Part shown: positions 1-31,729 of the stretch, piece by piece
Layout of the letters: each line of letters begins with the position of its first letter
Numbering within the stretch: the first letter of the stretch is position 1
Assembly (NCBI RefSeq): GCF_030463535.1
Contig: NC_132878.1
Span: forward strand, 26,605,761 to 26,669,760
Source of the DNA: Salminus brasiliensis
Lineage: Eukaryota; Chordata; Actinopteri; Characiformes; Bryconidae
Direction of reading: 5' to 3'
DNA length: 64,000 bases
Notes under the pieces: generated by a model
Told to the model about the DNA's origin: nothing
Seen by the model: only the letters and a program-made list of their open reading frames with translations
Database searches by the model: none
Made by a program: the position numbers and the translations under genes

Positions 1-1785
1 CTGTAAAATGTTATATACCATTAAAATAAACCCTAATAAACATAAAGTCAGCGGTCAGTGAGTGTGTTTACTGTAAAACTCTATATAACATTAGAATAAA
101 CCCTAATAAACATGAAGTCAGTGGTCAGTGAGTGTGTTTACTGTAAAACTCTATATAACATTAGAATAAACCCTAATAAACATAAAGTCAGCGGTCAGTG
201 AGTGTGTTTAGTGTAAAACTCTATATAACATTAGAATAAACCCTAATAAACATGAAGTCAGTGGTCAGTGAGTGTGTTTACTGTAAAACTCTATATAACA
301 TTAGAATAAACCCTAATAAACATAAAGTCAGTGGTCAGTGAGTGTGTTTACTGTAAAACTCTATATAACATTAGAATAAACCCTAATAAACATAGTCAGT
401 GGTCAGTGAGTGTGTTTACTGTAAAACTCTATATAACATTAGAATAAACCCTAATAAACATAAAGTCGGCGGTCAGTGAGTGTGTTTACTGTAAAATGTT
501 ATATACCATTCGAATAAACCCTAATAAACATAAAGTCAGCGGTCAGTGAGTGTGTTTACTGTAAAACTCTATATAACATTAGAATAAACCCTAATAAACA
601 TAAAGTCAGTGGTCAGTGAGTGTGTTTACTGTAAAACTCTATATAACATTAGAATAAACCCTAATAAACATAAAGTCAGTGGTCAGTGAGTGTGTTTACT
701 GTAAAACTCTATATAACATTAGAATAAACCCTAATAAACATAAAGTCAGTGGTCAGTGAGTGTGTTTACTGTAAAACGTTATATACCATTAAAATAAACC
801 CTAATAAACATAAAGTCAGCGGTCAGTGAGTGTGTTTACTGTAAAACTCTGTATAACATTAGAATAAACCCTAATAAACAGTCAGTGGTCAGTGAGTGTG
901 TTTACTGTAAAACTCTATATAACATTAGAATAAACCCTAATAAACATAAAGTCAGCGGTCAGTGAGTGTGTTTACTGTAAAACTCTATATAACATTAGAA
1001 TAAACCCTAATAAACATAAAGTCAGTGGTCAGTGAGTGTGTTTACTGTAAAACGTTATATACCATTAAAATAAACCCTAATAAACATAAAGTCAGTGGTC
1101 AGTGAGTGTGTTTAGTGTAAAACTCTATATAACATTAGAATAAACCCTAATAAACATAAAGTCAGTGGTCAGTGAGTGTGTTTACTGTAAAACTCTATAT
1201 AACATTAGAATAAACCCTAATAAACATAAAGTCAGTGATCAGTGAGTGTGTTTACTGTAAAACTCTATATAACATTAGAATAAACCCTAATAAACATAAA
1301 GTCAGCGGTCAGTGAGTGTGTTTACTGTAAAACTCTATATAACATTAGAATAAACCCTAATAAACATAAAGTCAGTGGTCAGTGAGTGTGTTTACTGTAA
1401 AACTCTATATAACATTAGAATAAACTCTAATAAACATAAAGTCAGTGGTCAGTGAGTGTCTTTACTGTAAAACTCTATAACATTAGAATAAACCCTAATA
1501 AACATAAAGTCAGTGGTCAGTGAGTGTGTTTACTGTAAAACTCTATATAACATTAGAATAAACCCTAATAAACATAAAGTCAGTGGTCAGTGAGTGTGTT
1601 TAGTGTAAAACTCTATATAACATTAGAATAAACCCTAATAAACATAAAGTCAGTGGTCAGTGAGTGTGTTTAGTGTAAAACTCTATATAACATTAGAATA
1701 AACCCTAATAAACATAAAGTCAGTGGTCAGTGAGTGTGTTTACTGTAAAACTCTATATAACATTAGAATAAACCCTAATAAACAC
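1..1785. repeat. 70-bp minisatellite, about 25 copies
   Basis: A head-to-tail tandem array runs from the left edge, so it is probably longer than seen here. The unit is 70 bp and AT-rich, with landmarks CTGTAAAACTCTATATAAC, then AATAAACCCTAATAAACA, then GTCAGTGGTCAGTGAGTG. Copies are nearly identical. Differences are single bases (GTCAGC or GTCAGT, TTTACTG or TTTAGTG), 2-4 base deletions near 392 and 880, and a variant with GTTATATACCATT in place of CTCTATATAACATT near positions 1, 489, 769 and 1045. No coding potential is seen. Confidence 0.97.
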
Positions 1786-3681
1786 CTCTCTACTGACCAG
1801 CAGCTTACCTGATTTACTGATTAGATAAACTAGATGTTGGATGGGAACTGGAAATACTGGTCTTCTACCAGGAGAGCACTGGAAATTTGGTATAAGTAAA
1901 CACCTTCTCACACATACACATATTAAAAAGATTATTTGTTTATCATACAGCCCAGATACACAGCTACACACATGCAATTTTCTTTTGCACAGTACTAAGA
2001 AAAAAAATAAACCTGACATTTCCTGGAAAACCACAATTTTGAAGTTCTTTAAAACTTTTAAGAAAACATTCTTTATACATTGGTTCCTTATACAAGTCTT
2101 CCGATGATTTCACCGTTTTATGACAGGCATGTCAAACTGGGCTACTTCTGGGGCCACAGCTCTGTAGAGATTTGCTTTTTCCACTTGTAATTCCACTTAT
2201 GAAAGCCTTTTGAATTATCTGATGGTGAATCAGATGCATCCCACCATAGGAATTCCACTGATTTCTCAAAAATCTCATTCAGATTTCTTCAGACGTTTGT
2301 AGTCCAACATGTGATATTAATAATGCACTCTGTGTATTAAGGTAAAATAGCTGATATTGGCCAGATATTATCTACTACTGGTAGATCTGTAGAAAATGAA
2401 AACAGTGTCTTTTAAAGCAAGCAGGTTGTAGCATGACATGTTTCATTTGCCTTACGTGACAATGCATGTCCTGCGGTTCTGACTATGCTGCCTGTGCATA
2501 TTGCGCTGACCATGCTGAAATGACATTGTGCAGCCCTATTCGGTGAGGAACGCTCCGTTCTAGAGAAACTTAGTTAGAATTGTTCACAGTGCTGCTGAAT
2601 CAAACCAGACGTCTGAAGAGTTTACTGTCTCTAAAAGCTCTCTCACAGAAACTCATCCCACCACATGGATCTGAATGAACTGGCTTTATGTCTGAGGCGC
2701 TACCTTAGTTTTAACATTTCTTTGATCTTTTTTTCTATTCATGGTGGAGGGGTCGTGCAGGGTATTATGAGGCAAAGTAGCCCCCAAAAATAAACTGTAT
2801 TACTGTTTTATCATCATCCACATTCATTTTGGAAATAAAATGAATAATAAAATGCCAATATTTGTGTTGTAATCATGGTTTCCTGGTTCCCATCAGCACC
2901 ACTGCAGTAAGTTGCTCTACAATGACCCATTCCAGACCAAATCCTAAATCTAAATGACCGTTTACACCTCAACCACTGAATGATGCAAAGAATTGAGAAA
3001 AATCTGTGGATTTCCACTTTAATCAGATGGGAAGGCTCTAAAGGACTGCAGTGGTATATGGCATCACTCCAAATAACCTATTTCTGACCCCATTTAGCCC
3101 ATATTTTAAAGACTGTGCACAAACACAACAATGGCGTCAAACTGAGCCATTCACATTTAGTGTTGTGAACAAAACACCTGCCAAAGTGAAGGACAAACCA
3201 CAGAGTACAGGGTGAATAATAAACAAGTAGTGCACCTGTAATTTGGCTATGGGATGTGGTTGGTTTTTGCCAGGCTGGTGAGCTCAGGGCTGCTATTTCT
3301 CTACTGCTAATTATGGATGATCCGAAACAGCAGTCACCAAAGCTCATCCAGGAGATCTACTGGACTGCAGGGATTAGTTTGGACCCAAACCTGACGTTAC
3401 TGAGTCAGCATTCAGACCTCGGTGGCTGGATCAGAAGTGCTACATTTCAGAACCAAGCATTGCAGGGAAGTGGGTCTCCAGGGGCTGGTGACTGCAAAGA
3501 CAAGGCTGTGGCCACAGAGCAGAGCAGAGAGGTCAAATGGAAAGTTAAAAAAAAAGTTTAACAACAAGCATCTTTCTATTCAATAAAAATAAGACTTCTT
3601 CATTCCAAGAAATCATTAGGCCTCTTCAGAGGGCCTGGATGGCCCTGAGGGTTCCCCTTTGGTCTAAAGAAATGAACTGCT

Positions 3682-3862
3682 GTACACTCTTAAAAATAAA
3701 GAGGCTACAAAAGGGTTCTTTGAGTGATGCCAACAGAAGAACCACTTTCGGTCCTTAAAGGGTTCTTTAGTAAACGTAACGGTTCTAAATAGAACAGCGA
3801 CAAACGCATGGTTCCACCAATGTTCTTCACAGTTGTAAATGGTTCTCTAAAGAACTTTTAGC
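3682..3862. mobile_element. MITE-like non-autonomous element fragment
   Basis: It begins TACACTCTTAAAAATAAA, the same terminus as the element at 18054, and is filled with short inverted GGTTCTT / AAGAACC blocks, a pattern common in teleost MITEs. The far terminus is not clear, so this copy is probably truncated or diverged. Confidence 0.6.
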
Positions 3863-4650
3863 TACATCTACACGTATCCAGATATTTTTAAAAATGGAGA
3901 TTCATTCCTTTACGGAAATAAAATGCTTGTATAAGTATATGAGACGACAGTACCTCATAATAAGAAACATCAAACCACTAAGAAGGAGGAGGAAGACAAC
4001 ACAGTGTAATCCCAAATTCCACACGAAAGGTCACGAAATTGCAGATTCTATGTCTAAATAGAGTATTATATATGTGTAATAGAACCATATTTATGTCAAA
4101 ATCTGAAATCTTGTGCTATCTGCATGTAGACATTGTAGTTTTATGGCTTGTGTAGTTTATGATTTGTATATATATAGGGAGTAAGGAGGTATTTGAGTAG
4201 AATATGTACGTATGCTTGCTAAGCTCAGCATTTTCATAAAGCTCCCTGTCCATCTCAGTTTTCCCCGTCCACATGACAACTCTGTACACAGGGTTTTTAA
4301 AAAGCTCTGTTTTCACTGACCAAAGCTGTGTTTTGTGTGGAAAGGAGGCCAGAATGTGGCCAAAATCCTAATTTTAAACATGTTTGGATACGTATGGACG
4401 GGCTTTTTACAGCTCAAAAAGGATGCCACCATTGTTATGAGTCAGAGGACTTGACTTTGCTCAGAATGAAGAATATCCTCAGTATCCTCAAAACAAGCTT
4501 CAATTAAATAACAAAAAAGAAAACACTCAGCAAGGAAGCAAATCAACATCTAGTGTCTTCTTGCTTGCCCTGATCACAGGGGGTCCAGATCCTACTCGAA
4601 ATCATGAGGCAGAAGATAGGAATACCTCCTGGACTGGGCGACAGTTCATC

Positions 4651-4657
4651 ACAGGGC

Positions 4658-4694
<37 letters not shown>
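4651..4694. repeat. (CA)n microsatellite
   Basis: An uninterrupted CA dinucleotide run of about 22 copies in intergenic DNA. Confidence 0.95.
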
Positions 4695-4696
<2 letters not shown>

Positions 4697-5192
4697 CTAA
4701 TTTAGCTTAGCCAGTTCAGGTACCGTGTGTTTTTGGTAAGTGGGCAGAAAAACCTGCAGCCACACTGACCCTTCGAGCATAAAACTGGACACACCTCTAT
4801 ATTCAAAACATGATGGCTAACAGTCCAGAAGCATGTCACCTCCACTGATGAAGTAGTAGTAGTAGTGGACTAAACACTACTCCCAATACCTTCACATTCA
4901 GAGGAGTAACATCCTTTAAAAATAAAAAGGGCACATAAAAAGGTAACAAGATCACAGTTTAATGAGCATTTAAAGGTGAATCTGATCAATAAAACTGTGC
5001 ATTTTAAGAAATGTAAACATGTCAAAGATGTTTTATTAAACAGACCCTCATTTTTTTATTATTATTATCCATTAAAGACCATTTCAGTTCATAAGGAGCC
5101 CTGTGACCACCGGTACACATTTCTAGAGGTCACGTGGTGACCAACACGGTCAAAAATCTTCGGTCTGAATGTTGATCATCATCGAAATCAAA

Positions 5193-5214
5193 ATGTCCGC
5201 TGCTCGCAAAGAAG
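5193..5214 (+). other. brwd3: Candidate alternative first coding exon of brwd3
   Basis: An ATG with A at -3 opens a seven-codon frame (MSAARKE) that ends at a strong donor, GAAG|GTGAGT. The donor is phase 1, the same phase as the main exon 1, so splicing to the exon at 5747 would give MSAARKE-ELYFLIARF in frame. The human paralogue PHIP also starts with MS followed by a charged stretch before ELYFLIARF. No transcript evidence is available, and a one-in-three phase match can arise by chance. Confidence 0.35.
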
Positions 5215-5310
5215 GTGAGTTCACCTGTTTGCCCTCCATTTTCTTCATTTCTTTGACTCTCCTGCCTCCGGCGGCGGAGAGTGGTAATTGCATGCAGCCG
5301 CCGACCGAGG

Positions 5311-5436
5311 CCACAAGAGGGCGCTACTACCACGGCGTTCACCGCAAGCTGTAATGGTGGAGTGCGGTCACAAGAGGGCGTCCATACAGCGGACAGTTGC
5401 AGCCTGCAGTACCGCACGGCGGCCACTGGAGGGCGC
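5311..5436 (+). promoter_or_regulatory. Three tandem CTCF-like sites
   Basis: Three same-orientation matches to the CTCF core occur at 5311-5324 (CCACAAGAGGGCGC), 5368-5381 (TCACAAGAGGGCGT) and 5423-5436 (CCACTGGAGGGCGC), spaced 57 and 55 bp. They lie in CpG-rich DNA just upstream of the main brwd3 start. Function is inferred from the motif only. Confidence 0.5.
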
Positions 5437-5553
5437 GAAAAACACGGCAGCGCGAGCCGAGGCTGATTCGAGGAAAAAGGCCGAACGGTGGGAACAATTC
5501 AACAGCGGCCGATTAGCAAAACCAGCCGAGACACCCGGAGGCCCGGCCGGGCC

Positions 5554-24424
<18,871 letters not shown>

Positions 24425-26045
24425 CCTGTTGACCTTGATGACTTTTTTGACCTTTTTACCAACCTCAGACTGACTCACTACAGCAATACTGCAGGGATTT
24501 GTTCTTTTGTTTATTTGTTTGAATATTTGTAGCTGTTTTTTTTGTTTTTGTTTTTTATGTACAGATAAATGTCTTTTTTTATTTGTTTTTTTTGAGTTGT
24601 CAAGGAGACTTTGTTTACGACTCTGGATCATGGTGCTGCCCCCCTTGTCTAGCTCTGGTTTCCACGGAAACAACAACTCCGCCATCAACCGAAACAGCCT
24701 TATTCTGGTCCAGAGCATCTAGAAATCTTGTCTGGGTTTTTCCTCTTTCTTTTCTTTTCTTTCCTCTTCTACTCATCTTCTCTCCTCTTTCCCACCCCTT
24801 CGTTTGCCGGCGTGGTGCTGTTTCCAACTTGAATACGATCACTGCACTGCAAGCAGGACGATGGTGCTGTTTCTCTTTCTCTTTTTTTTTTTTTTTTTTT
24901 CCCCCCCAATCCTTCCTCTTCCCCCCCCCCCCCCAAGTATGTTTCTTGGTTATAATTTGCAGTCATTCTTTTTCATTTGAGGGGGCTCATACTGATCAGC
25001 TAAAAAGAAATCCACCTTCTAAATCAAATGGTTACTTCTGTTTGTATTTAATTTGTATAGTATTCTCTCTCTGTGTCTCTCTCCCTCTCTCTTTATCAAA
25101 TCTTCCAAGATGAATTAACTACTTCCAAGTCATGAATCTTGGCCCTTCCGAGTCTTTAGGCCCTGCTTGTTTGAGAACATATACACAGCGGCTCTGGACA
25201 CACACACACACACACACACACACTGCAGACTGTTTTTACAATGGAGTATATTTATATTTTTCCACCGTTGTATGATACACTTTGTAGTTTCATTCTTAGC
25301 TCTGTATGTCCAAGAAATCAGGCAGATCCAGTAAATCTTTGCACATGTTATGAAAAAGTAAGTGGCAGCTGATTGGTGGAAATGAGTTTGGTTGAGCCTC
25401 TTGACTAGAACTAGTTACCGTCAAGCCATCTGAAAGGCAACAGGCTATTTTTGTTGCAATTTTAATTTGAGATTTTCTTTTCCTTTGTGTTTGAACAAAT
25501 AGATTTCTTGAAAATAGTCTGGTGCCAATTTGTGGACTTATTGGATTCATGGATCTTTTGGGTCTGGTTTTTATTCAACAAGATGTGTGTTGTTGTTTTT
25601 TTTTGTTTGTTTTTTTTCTGGCGCTGATTCTTATAGGTTGAAGGGTTATTTAACAAACTGTGAACGTAGGTCGTGTCACTTAAAATGGATGCTTTCATCA
25701 CCTCCCACTTATTTGTTTTATCTGACCTTCTTGCACAGCTGAGGAGTTTGCTGAAATTCGTTTTCTGTTTAAGTGGGGGAAAAAAGCTTTCAAATGACTT
25801 CAAGCTGTTTTAGTCACTGGACATGGAGACCCTCCTCGCACTACAGGCATGACTAGAAATGTTCATTGTGGCTTAGGCTTATATAATTTCCTTTTTTTTA
25901 TTTTTTATTTTTATTTTTTTCTAGTATCATTCCATACCATTTCCTGTACAGCACTAAGCAGCCTGGTACCTGCAAAAGTTCAGAGAAATTCACAAGTGAT
26001 ATAGAAGGAAGTGTTTCAGAGGATCTCTTGGATTTGAATGTAGCA

Positions 26046-26082
<37 letters not shown>

Positions 26083-27542
26083 AGAGATCTTTTTACCTCC
26101 ATTGCGAAACGACCGCTGTTCACAAATTTGATTTTTCTGTCTCAGTACAGCATTAAATAACTAGTTTGACAATAAAAATGCCTTCAACTCGTACAAGACG
26201 TTACCACAGCTATACTCATTTGACTCATTGACTATACTATTCATTTGACTATAAAGTACAGGCACTTTAAGCAAGAGACTCGAACCTAATTTGGTCTTTT
26301 CAACAAGTGATTAAATAAGCCACTGATTACACTGATCAGTACTGATCACTTGATCAGTACAACATTCAAATGTGCTCCTAAAACATTTGGTTTGCTGTGA
26401 TTTTTTTTTTTTTTTTTTTTTGTGTAAAAAAAAAAAAAAAATGAAAATCAAGTCTGTAAAGGTGAAGTTTTCTGGTTGTAGCTAAAGCACACTAGTGACA
26501 ACCATTTAGTTATGCATTGTAGACTTTGAGTGGGTCAAAATGTCTGGGCGCTCTTTTTGCCTTACTCTAAATAACATTTATTTCTCTAAACAGTTTTAAC
26601 AGTTTATTTAAACAGTTATATAATGGTTTTAAGCTGCATTGTGGTGCGATGCTAATTGCTAGCTGCTGGAGTTCAGTTATTGGCAACAGCCTGTTTTGTC
26701 TAGGTCACTGAGATGTAGTTGGCATCATGCCTGTATGAAGTACTCTGTGTCTAAGCCGTTTTTTTTTTGTTTTGTTTTTTTAATAAAGTAAATGATCACT
26801 GTCGCTCTGAGGTAAACGGGCACATTTTTCTCCCGGGTACAACACCCCCACAGGCTGTCTGAATTGTGTGATCAGTATGTAGTTAAAATGCTAATGTTGC
26901 TACAGACATGCTAACACCAATCAGATCCAATCAAAATCCACAAACCAGCGAGTGTAGTCTATGTGTTTTGGTTAAGTGCTGAAACTGTAACATACACAGG
27001 ACTGGTAGCAATGTTTGTATTTTAATAAGACTTTAGTGTACACATCAATCACATCCATTTTAAAACCTTTACCACAGGGCGCGATAGAGCCCATTTCGCG
27101 AAAACTGCTTAGACCAGGCCTTTCTTACGCGAATGGCGCACAGCTTGAGAAGTCTCTAAAGTGCAATCATGGGAATTGAATTATGGTCGAATGCTTTATT
27201 TAGTCTTGATCTTGCATTGTGATCAGTGTAAGACTTGGGCCAATGTTCAGTGCTAGCGAATGCTGTGCTTTTTCATCCGTGTGGTGTTAGCTATTTTAGA
27301 CTGCCGAGAGGGGTCGTGAGGAAGTTGTGTGACATTTGTATTTCCACCACATTTGTATTGAAATATGAAGCATGACTACTATCAACTAAATCTGAGTCTC
27401 TGTTCGTAGAGGTAGAATGAACCTTTTCAGATTAACCCCTGTAATGGCAATATTATTATATATTGTGATCTTTCTTATGTTACAAAAAAGCCATTTGCCC
27501 CAACCTAATCAGTGTGAAGATGTGACCAGACTTTGCCTTTTT

Positions 27543-27624
<82 letters not shown>

Positions 27625-27900
27625 TCTTCACTATCCAAAGATATATCCATGATTCTCTTACCCCCTCTATTCTCTTTTTCTTTTTTGCCTAATTAATTTT
27701 TTTGTTTTGGGTCTCCCCAAGTGTGATGGATCAGAGTAGTTCAGGGCCAGTCCAAGTGGTGGTGGTGATGGTGATCGTGAAGAGGTGATAGATGTAATAA
27801 AGTTACGTCGGTATCTACTTTTTCTACACATTTTCTGATTGTGTTTTCTTTTTCTTTCTTTTTTTTTTAATTAAATAAAGGAGTAAAACTGCTTACTCTT
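24425..27900 (+). other. brwd3: brwd3 3' untranslated region and downstream
   Basis: No coding exon follows the stop. Candidate AATAAA polyadenylation signals are at 26171, 26782, 27796 and 27874, so the 3' UTR could be about 1.8-3.5 kb. It carries many T-rich runs, a CT run (26048-26079), a CA run (25198-25222), an A-run after a T-run near 26401-26442, and an AT microsatellite (27549-27620). Which signal is used cannot be told from sequence. Confidence 0.6.
27549..27620. repeat. (AT)n microsatellite
   Basis: About 36 AT dinucleotides in the presumed brwd3 3' UTR or just downstream; self-complementary, so it can form a cruciform or RNA hairpin. Confidence 0.95.
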
Positions 27901-28851
27901 GTTTTAAAAAATATTCTACCGCTCCACTCTGACTCTCCATTGTTATTGTTCATTTTCTCTTTTTGCTTGTTCAATGTTGTGTAGATGAGGTTCATATTGA
28001 TTGTGATAAACTAGCAAACAGGGTAATATGATGTAAAACTCGCTCACATTTAGCAGGCTAAAACCTCTTCACAAGGGGACACTGTAAGTACTCAGAAAGC
28101 TTCTGGTGCTTCGCATCAATGAAGCTGTGTCCTTGTTCCACGAGTTGGCAGTTCCTTTAGACGATGACAAAACCCCATCTAGTAACATATAGACTAGGTG
28201 AGGCCAACATACAGCTTGCGAGCCAGAACCAGCCCGATAAATGTTTAATACATTTTCTCAACTTGCTAATGAAGGTTCTGCTGCTGATGGGGAAAATACC
28301 TCTTTCCTTAAACTGCGAAACCTGTCGGAACTATCTAATCAATTATGGACAGGGGTGGTGCAGCAGTCAAAACCAATCAGAATCTCCATTTCAGGAGGGC
28401 CGGGACTGAACTGTCTTGCATCTCTAATCGGGTAAATACTTCAGCGACTGTGCACAAACTGATGTTCATCTACTTTGTCACAGTTTGTGTTCCACACTGT
28501 GAAGAATTTAAGTGTTATGCTATTTTTCTTATGTGTACCTCACTAAGATATGACCAGATGTTTTTCAGATATGTTAGCTAGCACAGTTAGAACACAGAAC
28601 CTGTAAGGTTAAAATGAACACTGACACTGTTATTAAAACAGACAGAGGTCAATCGGTGTCTTTTAGCAGTGAGACAGCTGCTGTTATGCTTGTATTTTTA
28701 GAAGAAAATTTCTTAATAAACTGAGAGAGCCTCTTTGGCTTTTAAAGGTCAGTTTCCCTAATTTTCTAAACATGTAAACAGTTCTGCAGTGTAGAGTATG
28801 GCGAGAAACAGCAAAATGATAGGAAATACGGGTCACAGTAACCACAACATG
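27901..28851. other. Intergenic, nothing recognised
   Basis: AT-rich sequence between the last brwd3 polyadenylation candidate and the first Tc1 relic. Open frames up to 81 codons show no family features. Confidence 0.5.
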
Positions 28852-30178
28852 CACTGTGTGTGCAATTATTAGAAAGTTTTATTTTTATTAATCACTAACT
28901 ACTGTGCTCTCAGTTAATCCAAATCAATAAACCTCAAATATGAATGTTTAAGAAAGTAAAAGTGGGGTTTTGGCTCTCTTAGAAGAATGTATGTGCACAA
29001 AATTACTGGGCGACTATTATTGTGCAGAATAATGCAGCTAAATAAAAAACATTTTCACATCTCCCTTTTTTTCTTTATCTGTTCAAGTGAGAATTATAAA
29101 CAAACAAAACTAATACTAACTAACTAATAAACATTTCTGACATACAAACAAAATCAGTGACCGATACAGCCACCCTTCTTTTCAATGACAGTAATAAGCC
29201 TTCCATTCAGGGAGTCTGTCAGTTTCTTGATCTGTTGACAGTTAACTTGACAACCACAGTCTCCCAGACACTGTTCAGGTCAGGTGGGGAAGGGGGGGAC
29301 ATGTTTTCAAGGTTTTCATCTTTAATGCATTTACCTTTAATGCCTGCACTGGCTAGCCATGCAGAGGAGTACTTGGATGCAGGTGATGGAGCATAGTCCT
29401 GCATAAAAATCGTTGTCTTTTTGAAAGATGCAGACTTCTTCCTGTGCTGCTGCGTAAAGAAAGTGTCTTCTAAAAACTGCCAGTTGTCTTAGGAGTTGAT
29501 TTTGAGCCCATCTTCAACCCGAAAAGGTCCAACCAGCTCAGCTTTAGCTCTCATTTCATCTGTCCATAAAACCTGTCCTGAAAAATCTGTCTTCAGATAT
29601 TTCCTGGACCAGTCTAGACACTTCAGCTTATGTGTCTTGTTCAGTGGTGGTTGAGTTTCAGCCTACCTTACCTTGGCCATGTCTCTGAGGACTGAACACC
29701 TCGTACTTCTTGGTACTCCAGGTAGGTTGCAGTTCTGGAATATGACAGAACTGGACTCCTGGTAGCTTCAAGCTTGGTTCTTCTTAAATCCTGGGCAGTT
29801 AACTTGCACTTTTCTTGCGGCCCTGTTGACTATTTGCAACAAAATGTTTGATGGTTCTGTGATCATGCGCCAATATCTTAGCAATTTCTAGAGTGCTGCA
29901 TCCCTCTGAGAGACTTATGGTCATTTCTGACTTTTCAGAGTCAGTTCAATCTCTCTTTTTGGCCCATTTTGCCTAAAGGTAAAAGCTGCCTAATAATTGT
30001 GCACACCTTGATATAGGTCCTCCTTAGGTCACACCCTCCCTCATTACACAGACACACATAACCTGCTCCGCTTAAACCCATTAAGCATTCAAGTTGATCC
30101 AGCTTGGAGTTAACAAATATGCCTAAGAATGATAACATGGTCAAAATACTTACTTGCCTAATAATTGTGCACACAGTG
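28852..30178 (-). mobile_element. Tc1/mariner-type transposon relic, internally deleted
   Basis: Inverted termini are visible: left CACTGTGTGTGCAATTATTAG, and the reverse complement of the right end CACTGTGTGCACAATTATTAG. A subterminal copy of the right motif lies near 29987. On the minus strand, fragments of a DDE transposase remain: a helix-turn-helix part near 29940-29830, KYLKTDFSGQVLWTDEM near 29600-29560, and MQDYAPSPASKYSSAWLAS near 29404-29340. The middle of the catalytic domain is missing and stop codons interrupt the frame, so the copy is dead. The family assignment rests on recognising these peptides. Confidence 0.8.
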
Positions 30179-30479
30179 TATTTTACACATCTCCTCTAAA
30201 ACCATCAGTTAATCTACACCACGTCTCCTGAGTTTTATATGTGGCAATGATGGTAAAATATATTGTGAGTATTGTGGAAAAGTTCATTTTTGTTTCCAGT
30301 TTTATTCAAAAAGGTAAACTAGCATAGTTTATATTCATTACACGTAAAGTTACATATTTCAAGCCTTTTATTTGTTTTACTATTGGTCAGTATGGCTTTA
30401 TAGCTCACGGAAATCAGAACTCCAGTCTCGCAAATTATTAGAAGTTTGGATTGTTTTCTAAATTACTTCTCAATCACAC

Positions 30480-31210
30480 AATCAATACCCTGGGGAAGAC
30501 TGCTGATATTGACAGTTGTCTAGAAGGCGATCATTTGCACCTTCCACAAAGGAGGTAAGACACAGAGGGTCAATGCTGAAAAGGCTGGTTGTTTACAGAG
30601 TGGTGGATCAAAGCATATTAATGGAAAGTTGACTGGAAGCGGAAGCCAGAGAAAGCGTCAGAAGGGTCTAACATGGGCTAAGAAGAAAAATAACTGGACT
30701 GTTGCTCAGTACTCCAACGTCCTCTTTCCATTTGGAAATCAAGGTTCTAGAGTCTGGGTGAAGCGTGGAGAGGCAATGAATCCAAGGTGTCTGAAGTCCA
30801 GTGTGAAGTTTCCACAGTCTGTGATGGTTTGGGGTCCCAGGTCATCTGCTGGTGTTGGTCCACTGTGCTTTATCAACTCCAAATTCAACACAGCCTAAAA
30901 TCTACCAGGAGATTTTAGAGCCTGTCATGCTGCTCCACCTGCTGACAAGCTTTATGGAGATGCTCATTTCCTTCTCCAGCAGGACTTAGCACCTGCCCAC
31001 AGTGCCAAAACTACTAAACATTTTTTGGACAATGATATTGCTGTTCTTGATTGGGCCGCCAATTCAAAATACATGGTGTACATTACAATACATTTCTGCG
31101 AGGAAGCTTTTGAATACATGTATTCAGTATTCAGACATCTGATTTCATTCACCGCCACTATGAACAATTCCAGCTCAGCCAGTTTCTCACCAAACCACTC
31201 TGAATGGCTG
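30480..31210 (+). mobile_element. Second Tc1-like transposase relic
   Basis: On the plus strand a broken transposase can be read: KGLTWAKKKNNWTVAQYSN, FGNQGSRVWVKRGEAMNP, KFPQSVMVWG, SSAGVGPLCFIN, then after a frame change YGDAHFLLQQDLAPAHSAKT and AVLDWAANS. These are the Tc1 catalytic-domain landmarks; QQD carries the second catalytic aspartate. Frameshifts near 30895 and loss of the terminal part show that it is inactive. It belongs to a different subfamily from the neighbouring relic. Confidence 0.8.
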
Positions 31211-31539
31211 TAAAGTCTTCAGTCACTCTATGTTTGCTTGTTTGTAAATAAGGGAGTTAAGACTACAGCTTGGCTTGGCTGATTGGCTGTTGGAGGGAAC
31301 ATTTGTGGTTGCAATTAAATTAGTTTTTATTTCATCACATTTAGTGTAAAATTGTATAAAAATGTATAATCCTTGGCTTATAGTGAAGTATACAAATGAA
31401 AGGTACCTGTACACTTTTAAGTTATGAGCCAACGTTTGAAAATGAAATATCGATATCGAGAATATGTCTTTTTTTTTGTTATAGTACGTAAAATGTAATG
31501 TAGGCGTGGCTAACATGAACGAATCGAATCACGATTGCT

Positions 31540-31729
31540 ATTGGCTGATCGGAACCGCTGCCGATGATGTCACCCCTGACCGCATGACTCTATCGTCACT
31601 CCAGCTGCGTAGAGAAGACGGAAGTTCGCGTTAGTGTTGGGAGCGAGTGGAGAAAAGGGAGGAAAACAAACCCGTTTCAAGCGTTTTTACTTCGCAGGTT
31701 TGGCAGATATCTCATCTTAAAGAGGCACA
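31540..31729 (+). promoter_or_regulatory. chmp1b: chmp1b promoter region
   Basis: A CpG-rich stretch directly upstream of the chmp1b ATG. It holds an inverted CCAAT box (ATTGG 31540-31544), a CRE/ATF-like TGATGTCA (31565-31572) and an ETS-type ACGGAAGT (31618-31625). There is no TATA box. This is the arrangement of a housekeeping TATA-less promoter, fitting a constitutive ESCRT-III gene. Confidence 0.5.

Larger units (their letters stand above)
1786..5150. other. Intergenic DNA, no gene seen
   Basis: No exon with recognisable homology was found on either strand. The longest open frames (about 100 codons near 3256-3561) look random and lack family features. The stretch holds a MITE fragment (3682-3862) and a CA microsatellite (4651-4694), listed separately. 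Composition is AT-rich until about 5200, where CpG density rises toward the brwd3 promoter. Confidence 0.6.

Noticed and set aside
1-1785. Telomere-like repeat because of recurring CCCTAA
   Set aside because: CCCTAA occurs once per 70-bp unit, not in tandem, so it is a coincidence of the minisatellite unit.
3256-3561. 101-codon open frame in the left intergenic region
   Set aside because: No recognisable domain, no splice context and no codon pattern distinct from neighbouring non-coding DNA.
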